Shown here: piece after piece, positions 42,809 through 52,067 of the stretch | How positions within the stretch are numbered: position 1 is the stretch's first letter | Layout: every line of letters begins with the position of its first letter | DNA from: CASFRF01 sp031549345 | Lineage (GTDB): Bacteria > Verrucomicrobiota > Lentisphaeria > Victivallales > Victivallaceae | Assembly (NCBI GenBank): GCA_031549345.1 | Contig: JAVBPY010000015.1 | Location: forward strand, 1-64,000 | Direction: 5' to 3' | DNA: 64,000 nt | The notes under the pieces: model-generated | What the model was told of the DNA's origin: nothing | Seen by the model: the letters and a program-made list of their open reading frames with translations, nothing else | The model's database searches: none | Position numbers and translations under genes: made by a program

Positions 42809-44866
42809 TTATTCTTTCCAGGCCGCGTCAAACCGGCGGAAGGAATCCTCCAGCGCGGCAACTTCCATCGGGCCCGCCGCAAGGTACGCTTCAAGCATTT
42901 TCGCGCGGTCCACGGGCGGCGCCGCGCGAACACCCGCGCCGAAGTTGCCCGCAATGGCGGCGGCAAGTTCCGACGCGAGATCGTTGCCCGCGTTTTGGCG
43001 CGATCCGCGCTCCAGGGCGCCGAGGATCCGCTCGTGCTCGGCACGCGCCGCCTGAAGCTGCCGTTCCAGGCGATTCGTCTCCGATCCGCGGAGGAGCAGG
43101 AGGAAGCGGGCGAGCGCGGGGAACGGCGCATAATCGCCATCGTCTAGAAGCGCGAGGCGCGCGGACGCATCCTCCTGCGCGCCATCGCGCAAAAGTTCCC
43201 AAATGCCGCCGAGTTCCAGCGCCAACGGCTTCATGCGGACAAGTTTATCTTTCCGGCTTCCCATGCGCGCCCTGGCCAATTCCTTCTCGCAGCGCGTCCA
43301 GGCGCGGTGTTCGCGGTCGCCGAGCTCCGGCGCACTCTCCTTCGGCAGGGGGCCGATTTTGGAAAGTTCGTTCTGGATCTGCCGCGCCCTGGTCTCCGCC
43401 GCCTCCGGGTTGGAGAAGTCGAGGCCTTCGAGCTCGACGATCAGTCCCTTGAACGCATCGGCATGGGCGGAAAATTCGGCCCGGCGCGCGTTGAAAAACG
43501 CATCGAGCGCCGCATTGAAACGCTTGGCAAGCTCCGGCTCGCGCCGGCCCGCCGCGCCGGCGGCCTGGTAGCGGGCGCGCAGATCGCGCGCCTTCCGTCC
43601 GGCATCGGCGCCTTCGGTCAGTGCTTCGGCCTCTTCGCAAAGAGCTATTTTCGCATCGATGACGGCGGCAAAGCTCTGATTCCGCTGTTCAAAATACTGG
43701 CTCCGCGCATCGAAAAAGTGATTGCAGGCGGCGCGGAAACGCGAATAAAGCGCGTCATCCTGTTCGCGCCCGGCATGGCGGAGAAGTTTCCACTCCTGCT
43801 GCAAAAGTTTGAGCGCGTCGGCGGTTACATTCCACTCGGTCTGGGCCATCAGCGACTCGGCCTTTTCACAAAGGGCGGTTTTGGCGGCCGCGGCCTCGCG
43901 CTGCTCCGCGTGGAGGACGCGGTAATGTTCGTCGATCCTCTTTTGGAGGGTATCTGTCAACGTGTGGAAACGCGGTCCTGTTTCCTGCTGTTTTTCGCGC
44001 GGAACGGCACCGAGAGAACGCCAGCGTTCGCGGATCTGCCGCAATTTCCGGGCGGCGGCGGGAAGTTCCTTCTCCTCCGCGACGGCGAGCGCTTCAAGTT
44101 CCTTAAGAATATCCAACTTCAGCGTATAACTTTCCCAGCGGGCCAAGTCGAGCGCCTGAAAATGCTGCGACAGCATTGAGGAAGCTTTCCGGGCCTGTTC
44201 ACGGAAACGCGCTTCGGTTTCACGCGTCCTCTTCTCCTCCATATTCAGTGTGCCGTGCAGCAGACTGAACGCGGAGTCGATTCCCGGCTTACGTTCCTTG
44301 ATGAGCGAACAATCGGCGGCGGCCACCAAAGCGGCCAGCTCTTCCGTAAGCGCCAAAAGGGCGTCGAAAGCATTTCGCGCAACCGTTTCCTCCGCGTTCA
44401 AGCGTTCATGAAGCGCGGCGTTTTTCTCCGCATACGCCGTTACACGCTCATCTCCGGAAACGACAAAGCGGAGAAGTTGCGCCCATTCGCGTTCCACGCG
44501 TTCGAGCTGCCGTTTCAGCGGCAGGATGCTCTCCGCCGCGCCCATGCGTTCCAATTCGCCGAGTAAATTGCCGATTTCGCCCTGCGCCGCGTCCCGCTGC
44601 GCACGTTCCGCCCCGGCCTTGGCCTGGGCGTGTTCGCACGCCTTCATAGTTTCGGCGAGTTTGCGGTCAAGGATTTCCGCGTATTCCGGAGGAAGTTCCG
44701 GCAATGCGGGAACGCGTTCCTTCAAGGCGCCGAATTCGCCTTCCGCGGCGGAATCGCTCCGTTCGGCCAACGATGCAATCTCCACGCAGAGTTGTTCCCA
44801 TGCATCCAATTTTTCCCGCAACGCAGCGCCGACGACGCTCTCGGGTTTGTTCTCTTCATCCGCCAT
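42809..44866 (-). CDS. DUF349-repeat coiled-coil protein
   Basis: A 685-residue, highly charged helical protein. The start at 44866 has GGGAG nine bases upstream; an earlier ATG at 44890 lacks a ribosome site. At least three DUF349 repeats are visible: LRQIRERWRSLGAVPREK, LLQQEWKLLRHAGREQDD and LRARYQAAGAAGRREPEL, each followed by an F-x-x-x-x-(D/N) helix. The family has no settled function. The gene is divergent from htpG. Confidence 0.82.
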   Translation of the reverse strand: MADEENKPESVVGAALREKLDAWEQLCVEIASLAERSDSAAEGEFGALKERVPALPELPPEYAEILDRKLAETMKACEHAQAKAGAERAQRDAAQGEIGNLLGELERMGAAESILPLKRQLERVEREWAQLLRFVVSGDERVTAYAEKNAALHERLNAEETVARNAFDALLALTEELAALVAAADCSLIKERKPGIDSAFSLLHGTLNMEEKRTRETEARFREQARKASSMLSQHFQALDLARWESYTLKLDILKELEALAVAEEKELPAAARKLRQIRERWRSLGAVPREKQQETGPRFHTLTDTLQKRIDEHYRVLHAEQREAAAAKTALCEKAESLMAQTEWNVTADALKLLQQEWKLLRHAGREQDDALYSRFRAACNHFFDARSQYFEQRNQSFAAVIDAKIALCEEAEALTEGADAGRKARDLRARYQAAGAAGRREPELAKRFNAALDAFFNARRAEFSAHADAFKGLIVELEGLDFSNPEAAETRARQIQNELSKIGPLPKESAPELGDREHRAWTRCEKELARARMGSRKDKLVRMKPLALELGGIWELLRDGAQEDASARLALLDDGDYAPFPALARFLLLLRGSETNRLERQLQAARAEHERILGALERGSRQNAGNDLASELAAAIAGNFGAGVRAAPPVDRAKMLEAYLAAGPMEVAALEDSFRRFDAAWKE

Positions 44867-44943
44867 AATTTGCGCTCCCGTTACGTTCATAATCCATTTC
44901 GAAGAAATGTACCGCCATTTTGAACTTTTTTCCAGTCCCGGAC

Positions 44944-44971
44944 TTGCTTTTTTCGCAAAAAAACCTATATT
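44944..44971 (+). promoter_or_regulatory. htpG promoter
   Basis: TTGCTT, 16 bases, TATATT, about 60 bases before the htpG start. No CIRCE-type inverted repeat is seen nearby. Confidence 0.5.
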
Positions 44972-45030
44972 CCCATTTTCGGAAGCAATTCCGCTGTGAT
45001 GAAAATTTTATTTAACTCCAAGGAGATACC

Positions 45031-46935
45031 ATGGCGCAGACACACGAATTCAAGACCGAGGTCCGGCAACTTCTTCACCTGATGATCCACTCTTTGTACT
45101 CCAACAAAGACATTTTCATGCGCGAGCTCGTCGCCAACGCCGCCGATGCAATCGACAAGCTGCGTTTTGAAAGCGTGAGCCGTCCGGAGCTCGCCCGCGA
45201 CTGGCGCATCGTCATCACGCCGGATAAAGACGCAGGCACCCTTTGCATTTCCGACAACGGCGTCGGGATGACGGAAGAAGAAGTCATCGCCAACATCGGC
45301 ACGATCGCCCAGAGCGGCACGCGGGCCTTCTTGAAATCGCTGGAAGAGAAGGGAACCGGCGGCGCCGACCTCCCGGAACTCATCGGCCAGTTCGGGGTGG
45401 GCTTTTATTCCGCATTCATGGTGGCCGATGAAGTAACCCTCCTTACCCGCAAAGCGGGGACGGACGCCCCCGCGGTCCGCTGGACGTCGAACGGCGAAGG
45501 GACGTTTGAGCTTGAGCAAGCGGAGAAGGACGAGCCTGGCACGGAGATCACCCTGAAACTTAAGCCCGAAGCCGCCTTCTACCTGGAAACGTGGAAGGTT
45601 AGCGAGGTCATCAGCCGCTACAGCGATTTCATCGCCTACCCCATCGTCCTCCCGGTAAAAAAAGTCAACGACGACAAGACCGAAAGCATCGAGGAACGCG
45701 TCCTCAACTCCGCCAAAGCCATCTGGCTGCGCAAGCCCGACGAAGTAACCGAGGAAGAACATAAAAGTTTCTTCGCCCACCTCGGACACGGCGGCGGCGA
45801 ATACCTCAAGCCGATCCACATCTCCGCCGAAGGAATCAGCGAATTCAAGGCGCTCCTCTACCTGCCGCGCGAAGTGCCGTTCAATCTTTTCATGCCCGAT
45901 ATGCAGAAGAAGGGCCTCCAACTCTACGTCAAGCGTGTCTTCATCTCCGACGATTGCAAGGAGCTTCTCCCCGATTATCTGCGTTTCGTTCGCGGCGTAG
46001 TCGACTCGAGCGATCTCCCGCTGAACGTTTCGCGCGAAATCCTTCAGGACAACCCCCAGATGCTCCGCATCCAGAAGGCGCTCGTGGGCCGCATCCTTTC
46101 CGACCTCAAGAAAATGCAGGAAACGGAACCGGAATCGTACAAAACCTTCTTCAAGGAATTCGGCAAAGTCCTCAAGGAGGGCATTCACTCGGACTACGCC
46201 AACGCCGAAAAGCTCAAAGGGCTCGCCTTGTACGAAACCATGAACAGCGCCCCCGGCGAACTCGTGTCGCTCTCCAGCTACGTTGCGGCCATGCCGGAAT
46301 CGCAGAAGGACATCTATTACATCACCGCCGAAAAGCGCGAAATCGCCGCCGCCTCACCCGCGCTGGAATTTTACCGCGACCACGGCTTCGACGTTCTCCT
46401 TATGACCGACGCCATCGACGAATGGGTCATGCAGTCGATGATGCAGTTTGAAAAGAAGAACTTCAAACCCATCGCCAAAGGCGAGTTCGAGCCCGACGCA
46501 ACCGAAAAGGAAGCGTTGGACAAAACCATCGCCGACGCCAAGGAAAAGTTCGCCGGGCTCCTTAATTTCCTGCAAAATTCCCTGAAGCCCCACGGCGTTT
46601 CCGAAGTCCGCTTCACCGGCCGCTTCACCTCCAGCCCCTGCGGCCTTGTGGTGGACGGCAACGCGCTGAGTCCCCAGATGGAACGTCTCTTCCGCTCCAT
46701 GAAACAGGAAATCCCGGAAAGCAAGCGCATTCTCGAACTGAATCCGGCCCATCCCCTCATCGAAGCCCTTCAGGACATGCATGCCGCCGATCCGGCCGAT
46801 CCGCGCATTGCGGAATACACCGAGCTTCTCTTCGACCAGGCCGTCCTCGCCGAAGGCGGCTCCCTCGCCGACCCCGCGGCCTTTGCCCGCCGCCTCACAA
46901 CTCTTCTTATGAAGAATGTGAAGGCGGGGAAGTAA
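45031..46935 (+). CDS. htpG: Hsp90-family chaperone HtpG
   Basis: An ATP-dependent cytosolic chaperone of 634 residues, the usual length. The GHKL ATP site is seen in ELVANAADAIDKLRFES, ISDNGVGMTEEEV and IGQFGVGFYSAFMV. The middle domain has LYLPREVPFNLF and NVSREILQDNP. AAGGAG is eight bases before the ATG. It is monocistronic, closed by the terminator at 46942-46983. Confidence 0.97.
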   Translation: MAQTHEFKTEVRQLLHLMIHSLYSNKDIFMRELVANAADAIDKLRFESVSRPELARDWRIVITPDKDAGTLCISDNGVGMTEEEVIANIGTIAQSGTRAFLKSLEEKGTGGADLPELIGQFGVGFYSAFMVADEVTLLTRKAGTDAPAVRWTSNGEGTFELEQAEKDEPGTEITLKLKPEAAFYLETWKVSEVISRYSDFIAYPIVLPVKKVNDDKTESIEERVLNSAKAIWLRKPDEVTEEEHKSFFAHLGHGGGEYLKPIHISAEGISEFKALLYLPREVPFNLFMPDMQKKGLQLYVKRVFISDDCKELLPDYLRFVRGVVDSSDLPLNVSREILQDNPQMLRIQKALVGRILSDLKKMQETEPESYKTFFKEFGKVLKEGIHSDYANAEKLKGLALYETMNSAPGELVSLSSYVAAMPESQKDIYYITAEKREIAAASPALEFYRDHGFDVLLMTDAIDEWVMQSMMQFEKKNFKPIAKGEFEPDATEKEALDKTIADAKEKFAGLLNFLQNSLKPHGVSEVRFTGRFTSSPCGLVVDGNALSPQMERLFRSMKQEIPESKRILELNPAHPLIEALQDMHAADPADPRIAEYTELLFDQAVLAEGGSLADPAAFARRLTTLLMKNVKAGK

Positions 46936-46941
46936 ATACAT

Positions 46942-46983
46942 GCGAGAGGGGAAAACTTTTAAGGAAAGTTTTTCCCCTCTCGC
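46942..46983 (+). terminator. htpG terminator
   Basis: GCGAGAGGGGAAAAC with a near-perfect complementary arm ending CCCCTCTCGC, starting seven bases past the htpG stop. The stem is about 18 bp with one bulge and is followed by a short pyrimidine-rich stretch. Confidence 0.8.
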
Positions 46984-47012
46984 GCTCTCCCTTTTTCAAA
47001 CCTCTTTGGGCG

Positions 47013-47050
47013 GCATTTACGCAATTGGCATTCGCCAATTGCGTAAATGC
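47013..47050. repeat. perfect 17-bp inverted repeat before a membrane-protein gene
   Basis: GCATTTACGCAATTGGC (47013-47029) and its exact complement (47034-47050) flank a 4-base loop. The right arm abuts the GAGG Shine-Dalgarno of the gene starting at 47062. It may insulate from htpG readthrough, bind a protein dimer, or control translation. Confidence 0.7.
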
Positions 47051-47061
47051 GAGGCGAAATT

Positions 47062-47952
47062 ATGAAGATTGCAACGTTTGTTCTAAATGCGCTGTTTCGC
47101 GTCGCGGCCCTGAATATTGTTTTGTTGGCCGCTAGCGCCTTGATTTTCAAACACGGTCCACTGCGGACCGTGGCATATTTTTCCATTATTCCGATTGATA
47201 TTGCATTTCTGTATTTTTGGGGAAAATGGCAATACGGCAATTATATGGGGAAAAATACGGACGAGAAGACGTCGAAGACGCGTCCAACATCTTGGAAAAC
47301 ATTGTTTTTGCTTCCGTGTGCGAGCGCCTCCTGGTTCCTTCTGTGGCTGATCAATCCCAATGTCGCCCTGAGCATCGGAGCTTTCGGTATATTTGCAGTT
47401 CTCGCGGTTGCGACGAGCGCCTATCTCGTTTTCAGGGAAAAAAACAAATACCTCGCCTTTTTTTGTATGGCGGCAGGGTTGTTTGTCCTTTTTTGCGCCT
47501 TCTTCGCATTGGCCTTCATCGGCGCAAAAGCCGATTATGTATGCGGAACATCGTGGTACAACAGCGGGAAATTTATAAAATATTTCGTCGATATCCATCC
47601 GACTTCGCGGGAACTTCCGGAAAACGCAACCAATATCCGTGTTCGCGGACGAAGCGGATTCACAACCTCATACAACTGGACGGCACAGGTTTCGGAGGCG
47701 GACTTCCTGAAATTTGCGGCGAAATATGGTTATACACTGAGCGACAACACGTATTTCAACGCCAACCCGGAAACGCAAGATCAAGTCTTTGACGCCTTTT
47801 CAATCATCCGCGACCTGGGCGGCCCCGATGCTCCGATAAGCAAGCCGGACTCGTTTTATTTCTACAATTACCGCTACAGGAACCACGGCGGATTGACTTT
47901 GCTCTACGATCGCACCACGCAAACGCTGTACGGCAATTACGCCAATCGCTGA
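47062..47952 (+). CDS. membrane protein of unknown function
   Basis: A 296-residue protein starting at 47062 with GAGG eight bases upstream. Five predicted membrane helices occupy the first 160 residues. The remaining 135 residues are soluble, rich in Tyr, Asn and Ser, and contain ELPENATNIRVRGRSGF and FLKFAAKYGYTL. No family is recognised. A/T content is higher than in the neighbours, which may indicate recent acquisition. Confidence 0.65.
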   Translation: MKIATFVLNALFRVAALNIVLLAASALIFKHGPLRTVAYFSIIPIDIAFLYFWGKWQYGNYMGKNTDEKTSKTRPTSWKTLFLLPCASASWFLLWLINPNVALSIGAFGIFAVLAVATSAYLVFREKNKYLAFFCMAAGLFVLFCAFFALAFIGAKADYVCGTSWYNSGKFIKYFVDIHPTSRELPENATNIRVRGRSGFTTSYNWTAQVSEADFLKFAAKYGYTLSDNTYFNANPETQDQVFDAFSIIRDLGGPDAPISKPDSFYFYNYRYRNHGGLTLLYDRTTQTLYGNYANR

Positions 47953-47953
47953 G

Positions 47954-48841
47954 CTATTCACTGATTTGCTGGATGCCGCGGTATTCAATGGCTTCGGGAA
48001 GCGTAGAGCGTTGGATGAAGCGCTGTAGAACGGGCTGTTGTTTGCGCCAAATCTCGATCCGTTTCTCCTGGTGAAGCTTCGCGGAGGGATCGTCGGCGCG
48101 AATTTTCTCCCAAGCCTGCCCGTCCTCGTATTTTTTCGTCGCGCGAGACAGACTGTAAGAAAAAAATGCATCCGGATTGTCCCGAATCAATTGCGCCTGC
48201 TGCCGAAACGCCTCGTTCCAGAGTTCCACATCCGCCTTACTCAACGCGGCGTATTCCGGATCGAAGAGTATCGCGGCGAAATTGAGCAGAGAATAGAGGT
48301 TCGCGGCACGGTCATTCTTGAATTTCGGCCTTTCCTCCTCTGTTAGTCCGACTGGAAATGCCGGCGACGAGTTCGACTTCGCACGCCGTCTTTCCCATTC
48401 GCGCTGTTGAAACTCCCGCGCCTGGGGATCGGAAGCGAGGAGAAATTCGTGCTGCAGGCGCACTCCCACGCCAAGACCCTCCATCGAGAGAGCCTCATCC
48501 TTAAGATAAAGTTTCTTATATTCCGGATCGGTGGCCAATATCAGAAGCATTTTTTGCTCTGCCTGGTGCTTTTTCAACGGCGAATCGGAATTCTCGGCGC
48601 GTTCCTTGGCAAGTGCGCCGAGCTCAGGCATCGTCTTAGCCCATTCCTGGATCATTTTTTCCATCACGTCTTGGTTTTGCTGCTGCCGCTTGCGAAGCGC
48701 GGCGAATTCCGGATAGCGTGCTTCGCCCAATTCAATGAGCTTCGCCTTGTACGCGGCATGATCGTCAACCGGTTTTGCAACGGCGGCGATCGGCAAGGCT
48801 GCGGCGGCGGCCAAAAGCAACAACATTCTGGTACAATGCAT
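47954..48841 (-). CDS. exported helical protein of unknown function
   Basis: A 295-residue protein. The start at 48841 follows GGAG by six bases and gives a signal peptide (HCTRMLLLLAAAAALPIAAVA) with probable cleavage after AVA. The mature part is charged and helical (AALRKRQQQNQDVMEKMIQE) with no cysteines. It is convergent with the preceding gene, one base apart. Confidence 0.65.
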   Translation of the reverse strand: MHCTRMLLLLAAAAALPIAAVAKPVDDHAAYKAKLIELGEARYPEFAALRKRQQQNQDVMEKMIQEWAKTMPELGALAKERAENSDSPLKKHQAEQKMLLILATDPEYKKLYLKDEALSMEGLGVGVRLQHEFLLASDPQAREFQQREWERRRAKSNSSPAFPVGLTEEERPKFKNDRAANLYSLLNFAAILFDPEYAALSKADVELWNEAFRQQAQLIRDNPDAFFSYSLSRATKKYEDGQAWEKIRADDPSAKLHQEKRIEIWRKQQPVLQRFIQRSTLPEAIEYRGIQQISE

Positions 48842-48895
48842 GGTTTTCTCCATTGTGCAGGCATCAATCTTCCTTTTGGAACGATTGTACACGAC

Positions 48896-49384
48896 TTATT
48901 TTACCCACTCCATATAGCCCACAGTAAAGGGAAGTCGAGGGAATACTTTAACGCCGGTGTGAGTGAATCCATTCGCGGCGTACCAATTTTTCAGACGGGT
49001 ATTTTCTTCAATGATGTCGAGGCAAATTTTGCAACCGTTGGATTGAACAACCTGTTCTTTGCAGAAATTCAGGAGTTGCCGACCCAATCCTTTGTGTCGA
49101 TACTCGGGAAGAACGGCAAGATTGTGCAGTTTGAACACCTTGTCGTCCGCATTGGAGAGAGCAACGAATCCTGCAATGCGCCCCTCCTCATAAAGAACGT
49201 ACATGCCATGGCATCGATTGAAAGTATCCTGAAGTCTTTCCAATGTCATAAAGCTGGTATGGGTGGGAAAATTCTGCTCGGTTAAACCGAAATCCTTTGC
49301 AACAGTGGCAAAACTGACCCTTATAACGTCAACGACGTCGGAAAGATCGGAAAATACCAGCTTCTTGATTATTATTTCAGCCAT
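48896..49384 (-). CDS. GNAT-family N-acetyltransferase
   Basis: A 162-residue acetyl-CoA-dependent transferase. The acetyl-CoA loop is LPEYRHKGLGRQLL, with the preceding strand KLHNLAVL and the C-terminal ENTRLKNWYAANGF. The family is broad (small molecules, peptides), so the substrate is unknown. It has its own promoter and is 56 bases from trhA. Confidence 0.85.
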   Translation of the reverse strand: MAEIIIKKLVFSDLSDVVDVIRVSFATVAKDFGLTEQNFPTHTSFMTLERLQDTFNRCHGMYVLYEEGRIAGFVALSNADDKVFKLHNLAVLPEYRHKGLGRQLLNFCKEQVVQSNGCKICLDIIEENTRLKNWYAANGFTHTGVKVFPRLPFTVGYMEWVK

Positions 49385-49402
49385 TTTTACGAATCCTGCC
49401 GG

Positions 49403-49431
49403 AACATACACTCTCTTCTTTTTAAATGCAA
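49403..49431 (-). promoter_or_regulatory. promoter of the GNAT gene
   Basis: Minus strand TTGCAT (49426-49431), 17 bases, TATGTT (49403-49408), ending 18 bases before the start codon. Confidence 0.5.
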
Positions 49432-49440
49432 GCCCTTTCC

Positions 49441-50061
49441 TTACGCCAACCGCTGACTCACAAGAAGGTAGACGGACACGTACTGAAGCGAGCTCCCGGC
49501 GAGGACGAACAAATGCCACACCGCGTGGGAGTACGGGCGTTTGAATGCGTAGAAAATCACGCCCAGCGTGTACGCCACGCCGCCGCCGATCAAAAAGAAA
49601 AGCGCCGTCCGGGAGAGCCCGGCAAGGAGCGCGGGAAAGCAAAGGACGCACAGCCAGCCCATCGCAAGGTACAACGTTTCGGAGAGTCCGCGAAAACTTT
49701 TGAGCGTAAAGCACTTCACGCAGATCCCGATTCCGGCGAGCACCCACTCCGCGCCGAGAATCCAGTATCCCATTGTGGAGCGCACCGCAAGCAGCATCAA
49801 AGGCGTGTACGTCCCGGCGATCAATAGATAGATCGCACAGTGATCGAGGCGGCGAAGGAGGCGCTTCCGCGCTTCGTCGCGCGCATTGTGATAAAACGAC
49901 GAGGCCGCGTACATCGCCAACAACGCCAAACCATACGGAAGCACCGCCGGCCAAGCCGGGGTTCCGGCGCGAAACAAAAGGAGCGCCACCCCGGCGAGGG
50001 CGATAAGAAACCCCGCCCCATGGGTTAAAACATGCAGTCGTTCTTCGTGCACTGAATACAT
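49441..50061 (-). CDS. trhA: hemolysin III / TrhA (PAQR) family membrane protein
   Basis: A 206-residue, seven-helix membrane protein. The putative zinc site is given by SSFYHNA and by HAVWH near the C-terminus, plus LDHCAIYLLIAGTYTP. Homologs are named for weak haemolytic activity or membrane-energy homeostasis; true function is not settled. It starts right at the end of prmC. Confidence 0.88.
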   Translation of the reverse strand: MYSVHEERLHVLTHGAGFLIALAGVALLLFRAGTPAWPAVLPYGLALLAMYAASSFYHNARDEARKRLLRRLDHCAIYLLIAGTYTPLMLLAVRSTMGYWILGAEWVLAGIGICVKCFTLKSFRGLSETLYLAMGWLCVLCFPALLAGLSRTALFFLIGGGVAYTLGVIFYAFKRPYSHAVWHLFVLAGSSLQYVSVYLLVSQRLA

Positions 50062-50886
50062 TCAATCGTCCTTTCGCCGGGCGATGACAAAGCGGTCCCG
50101 TCCGCAAAGATCGCGCCGTATTTCCACTTCATTCCAGCCGTTTTCCAGCAAATGCGCTTTCAGGCGCTCTCCTTGCGTTTCGCCCATCTCCCAGATTGTC
50201 CATCCACCGGGGCGCAGGAAATCCGGCGCGGAGGAGGCGGCGCGGAAAATCAGCGCCAACCCGTCGTCGTCGGCAGTGAGAGCCGATTCCGGTTCAAATT
50301 CCCGCACGCTCCGGGGCAAAACAGCGTATTCGGCAAAACTTACGTAGGGAAGATTCGCCGCGACCAAATCGAATTGCCGTCCAGCGAGAGGAGCGAACAA
50401 GTCCCCGTGGAAAAACTCGACATTGTTTCCCAAGTTATGGCATTCAGCATTGCGCCGTGCAATTTCCAACGCTTTCATGCTCAAATCAACAGCAGAAACC
50501 ACCGCGTCGGGCCGGGCGTGCGCAACAGAGAGTGCAATCGCGCCGGAGCCCGTCCCCAGATCCAATATGGCGCCGCCGCGCGGAAGATGTTCGATGCACC
50601 ACTCCGCCAGAAGCTCCGTTTCCGGGCGCGGAATCAACGTGGCGGGCGACACCTCCAGCGTAAGATTCATGAAATAAGCATGTTGGAAAATATAGGCAAG
50701 CGGCTCCCCCGCCAAACGCCGCGTCAAAATCGCATCCAATTCCGGGTGCTCCGGAATCGTAGTACCGGGGATAAGCCAGCGCGCGCGCCCTCCCCCGAGG
50801 AGTTCATCCAGCAAAGAAGCCGCTTCGGCAAGGGGGGATTCGATCTTGGCGGAGGCCAGGAGATCGACCATTTCGGAGGTATTCAT
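50062..50886 (-). CDS. prmC: peptide chain release factor N5-glutamine methyltransferase
   Basis: Methylates the GGQ glutamine of RF1/RF2 with SAM. The 274 residues have an N-terminal helical domain and a Rossmann domain with ILDLGTGSGAIALSVA. The usual catalytic NPPY reads NLPY here (AANLPYVS). The change keeps Asn, Pro and Tyr and is seen in some homologs, so activity is probable. It is normally paired with prfA, which is not in the window. Confidence 0.9.
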   Translation of the reverse strand: MNTSEMVDLLASAKIESPLAEAASLLDELLGGGRARWLIPGTTIPEHPELDAILTRRLAGEPLAYIFQHAYFMNLTLEVSPATLIPRPETELLAEWCIEHLPRGGAILDLGTGSGAIALSVAHARPDAVVSAVDLSMKALEIARRNAECHNLGNNVEFFHGDLFAPLAGRQFDLVAANLPYVSFAEYAVLPRSVREFEPESALTADDDGLALIFRAASSAPDFLRPGGWTIWEMGETQGERLKAHLLENGWNEVEIRRDLCGRDRFVIARRKDD

Positions 50887-50888
50887 GC

Positions 50889-52067
50889 TTATTCCGGCAA
50901 ATTGAAGCGTTCACCGAGGCTGCGGAGAATGCGCGCGGTATGTTCCTCCGGAGCAAGAAGCCAATCCGCGCCGCTGCGGTTCAAATTAACAACCACTTCG
51001 GCAATGTGGCATATGCCGGAATGCTCTTCACGTTTTCCGTATTGAAGACGTGCGCCCTCCGTCCCGAAAAGGCGAAGATCGAATGTAAACAACGCTTCCT
51101 CCATGCCCAGTTCCGCGCAGAGCGCGCCCAAAAGACGAATCCGCTCCGCGATTATTCCATCCAACGCGTCCCCGTCCAATCCCTTTTCTCCCAATTCAAG
51201 GTAGGCGAACTCGACGAACATCGCATCCCGCCCCAATTGCCACATCCGCAACGCCCCCTCCGGCATGGAACGCCACGCGGTGTTGGTAAAGTACGCGGCA
51301 TCCAATTCGGCAACGGCAACTCCTTCGGTCCTCTCGGCGGCACGGCGCAGGGCGTGCCGCAGGACCGAAAGATCGAACATTTTTCCCGGAAGATGCGTGG
51401 GGGCAAATTGCAGTGCGAGTAAAACATCTTTTTTCGCACGGGGCTTCCGGCGCTTCATAAAATACTCGCGCAGATACTGCGCTTCGTCGGCATAAGGGGC
51501 GCTCCCCTCCTGCTCTCCAGTCTGGCGTGTTTCATACAGGAGGCCGCGCAGCATTTTCCCGAGCATTTCACGTTGATTGCGGAGCGCGCGACGGATTAAA
51601 TCCTGCAACTCCGTGGCGCGGCAGGCCGCGCGGCTCGCCGCTTCGACAGTGCGGATGTAGAAAACCCCCGTCTGGAGCTCATTCTCCACGCCGTTGGCGC
51701 AAACGTGCGGCAGCGTCGTGAAGGGGCGCACGTGAAGCACGGCGAAACGTTTTCCATCCACCAGCGGGCGCTCCACGGTTACATCGATGGGCGGCTCCAC
51801 ATGGCCATTGATGAAAGTTACAACAATCGAAGGATCAAAAGAGGCGGCCTGTTTTTCGGTCAACCCCATGTAGTCCGAGGGGTGCCCGGAAGCATCCTCC
51901 CCCACGCCGATTACCACATCGCCGCCGCGCGTGTTGGCCAGCGCCAGCACATGGCGCACCAGCTTGGCTTTTCCGGCGCGCGGCAATTCGTTCCAGTCCA
52001 ACGCCGATTTGTAATCGAGCACATCGGATTCGACGCCGCGGCGGACAAGTTCGGCCCAATCGGTCAT
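50889..52067 (-). CDS. AlbA_2 (Schlafen-like) domain protein
   Basis: A 392-residue protein. The N-terminal 150 residues match the AlbA_2/divergent-AAA-4-associated domain: ESDVLDYKSALDWNELP, HVLALANTRGGDVVIGVGED and a Pro-rich FYIRTVEAASRA strand. The C-terminal 240 residues are unassigned. The AlbA_2 fold occurs in regulators and RNA-processing proteins. It overlaps the zinc-ribbon gene by 4 bases. Confidence 0.75.
   Translation of the reverse strand: MTDWAELVRRGVESDVLDYKSALDWNELPRAGKAKLVRHVLALANTRGGDVVIGVGEDASGHPSDYMGLTEKQAASFDPSIVVTFINGHVEPPIDVTVERPLVDGKRFAVLHVRPFTTLPHVCANGVENELQTGVFYIRTVEAASRAACRATELQDLIRRALRNQREMLGKMLRGLLYETRQTGEQEGSAPYADEAQYLREYFMKRRKPRAKKDVLLALQFAPTHLPGKMFDLSVLRHALRRAAERTEGVAVAELDAAYFTNTAWRSMPEGALRMWQLGRDAMFVEFAYLELGEKGLDGDALDGIIAERIRLLGALCAELGMEEALFTFDLRLFGTEGARLQYGKREEHSGICHIAEVVVNLNRSGADWLLAPEEHTARILRSLGERFNLPE

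Noticed and set aside
50062..50886. PrmC NLPY motif as an inactivating change
   Set aside because: Asn, Pro and Tyr are kept and only the second position differs; this occurs in other family members, so loss of function is not implied.
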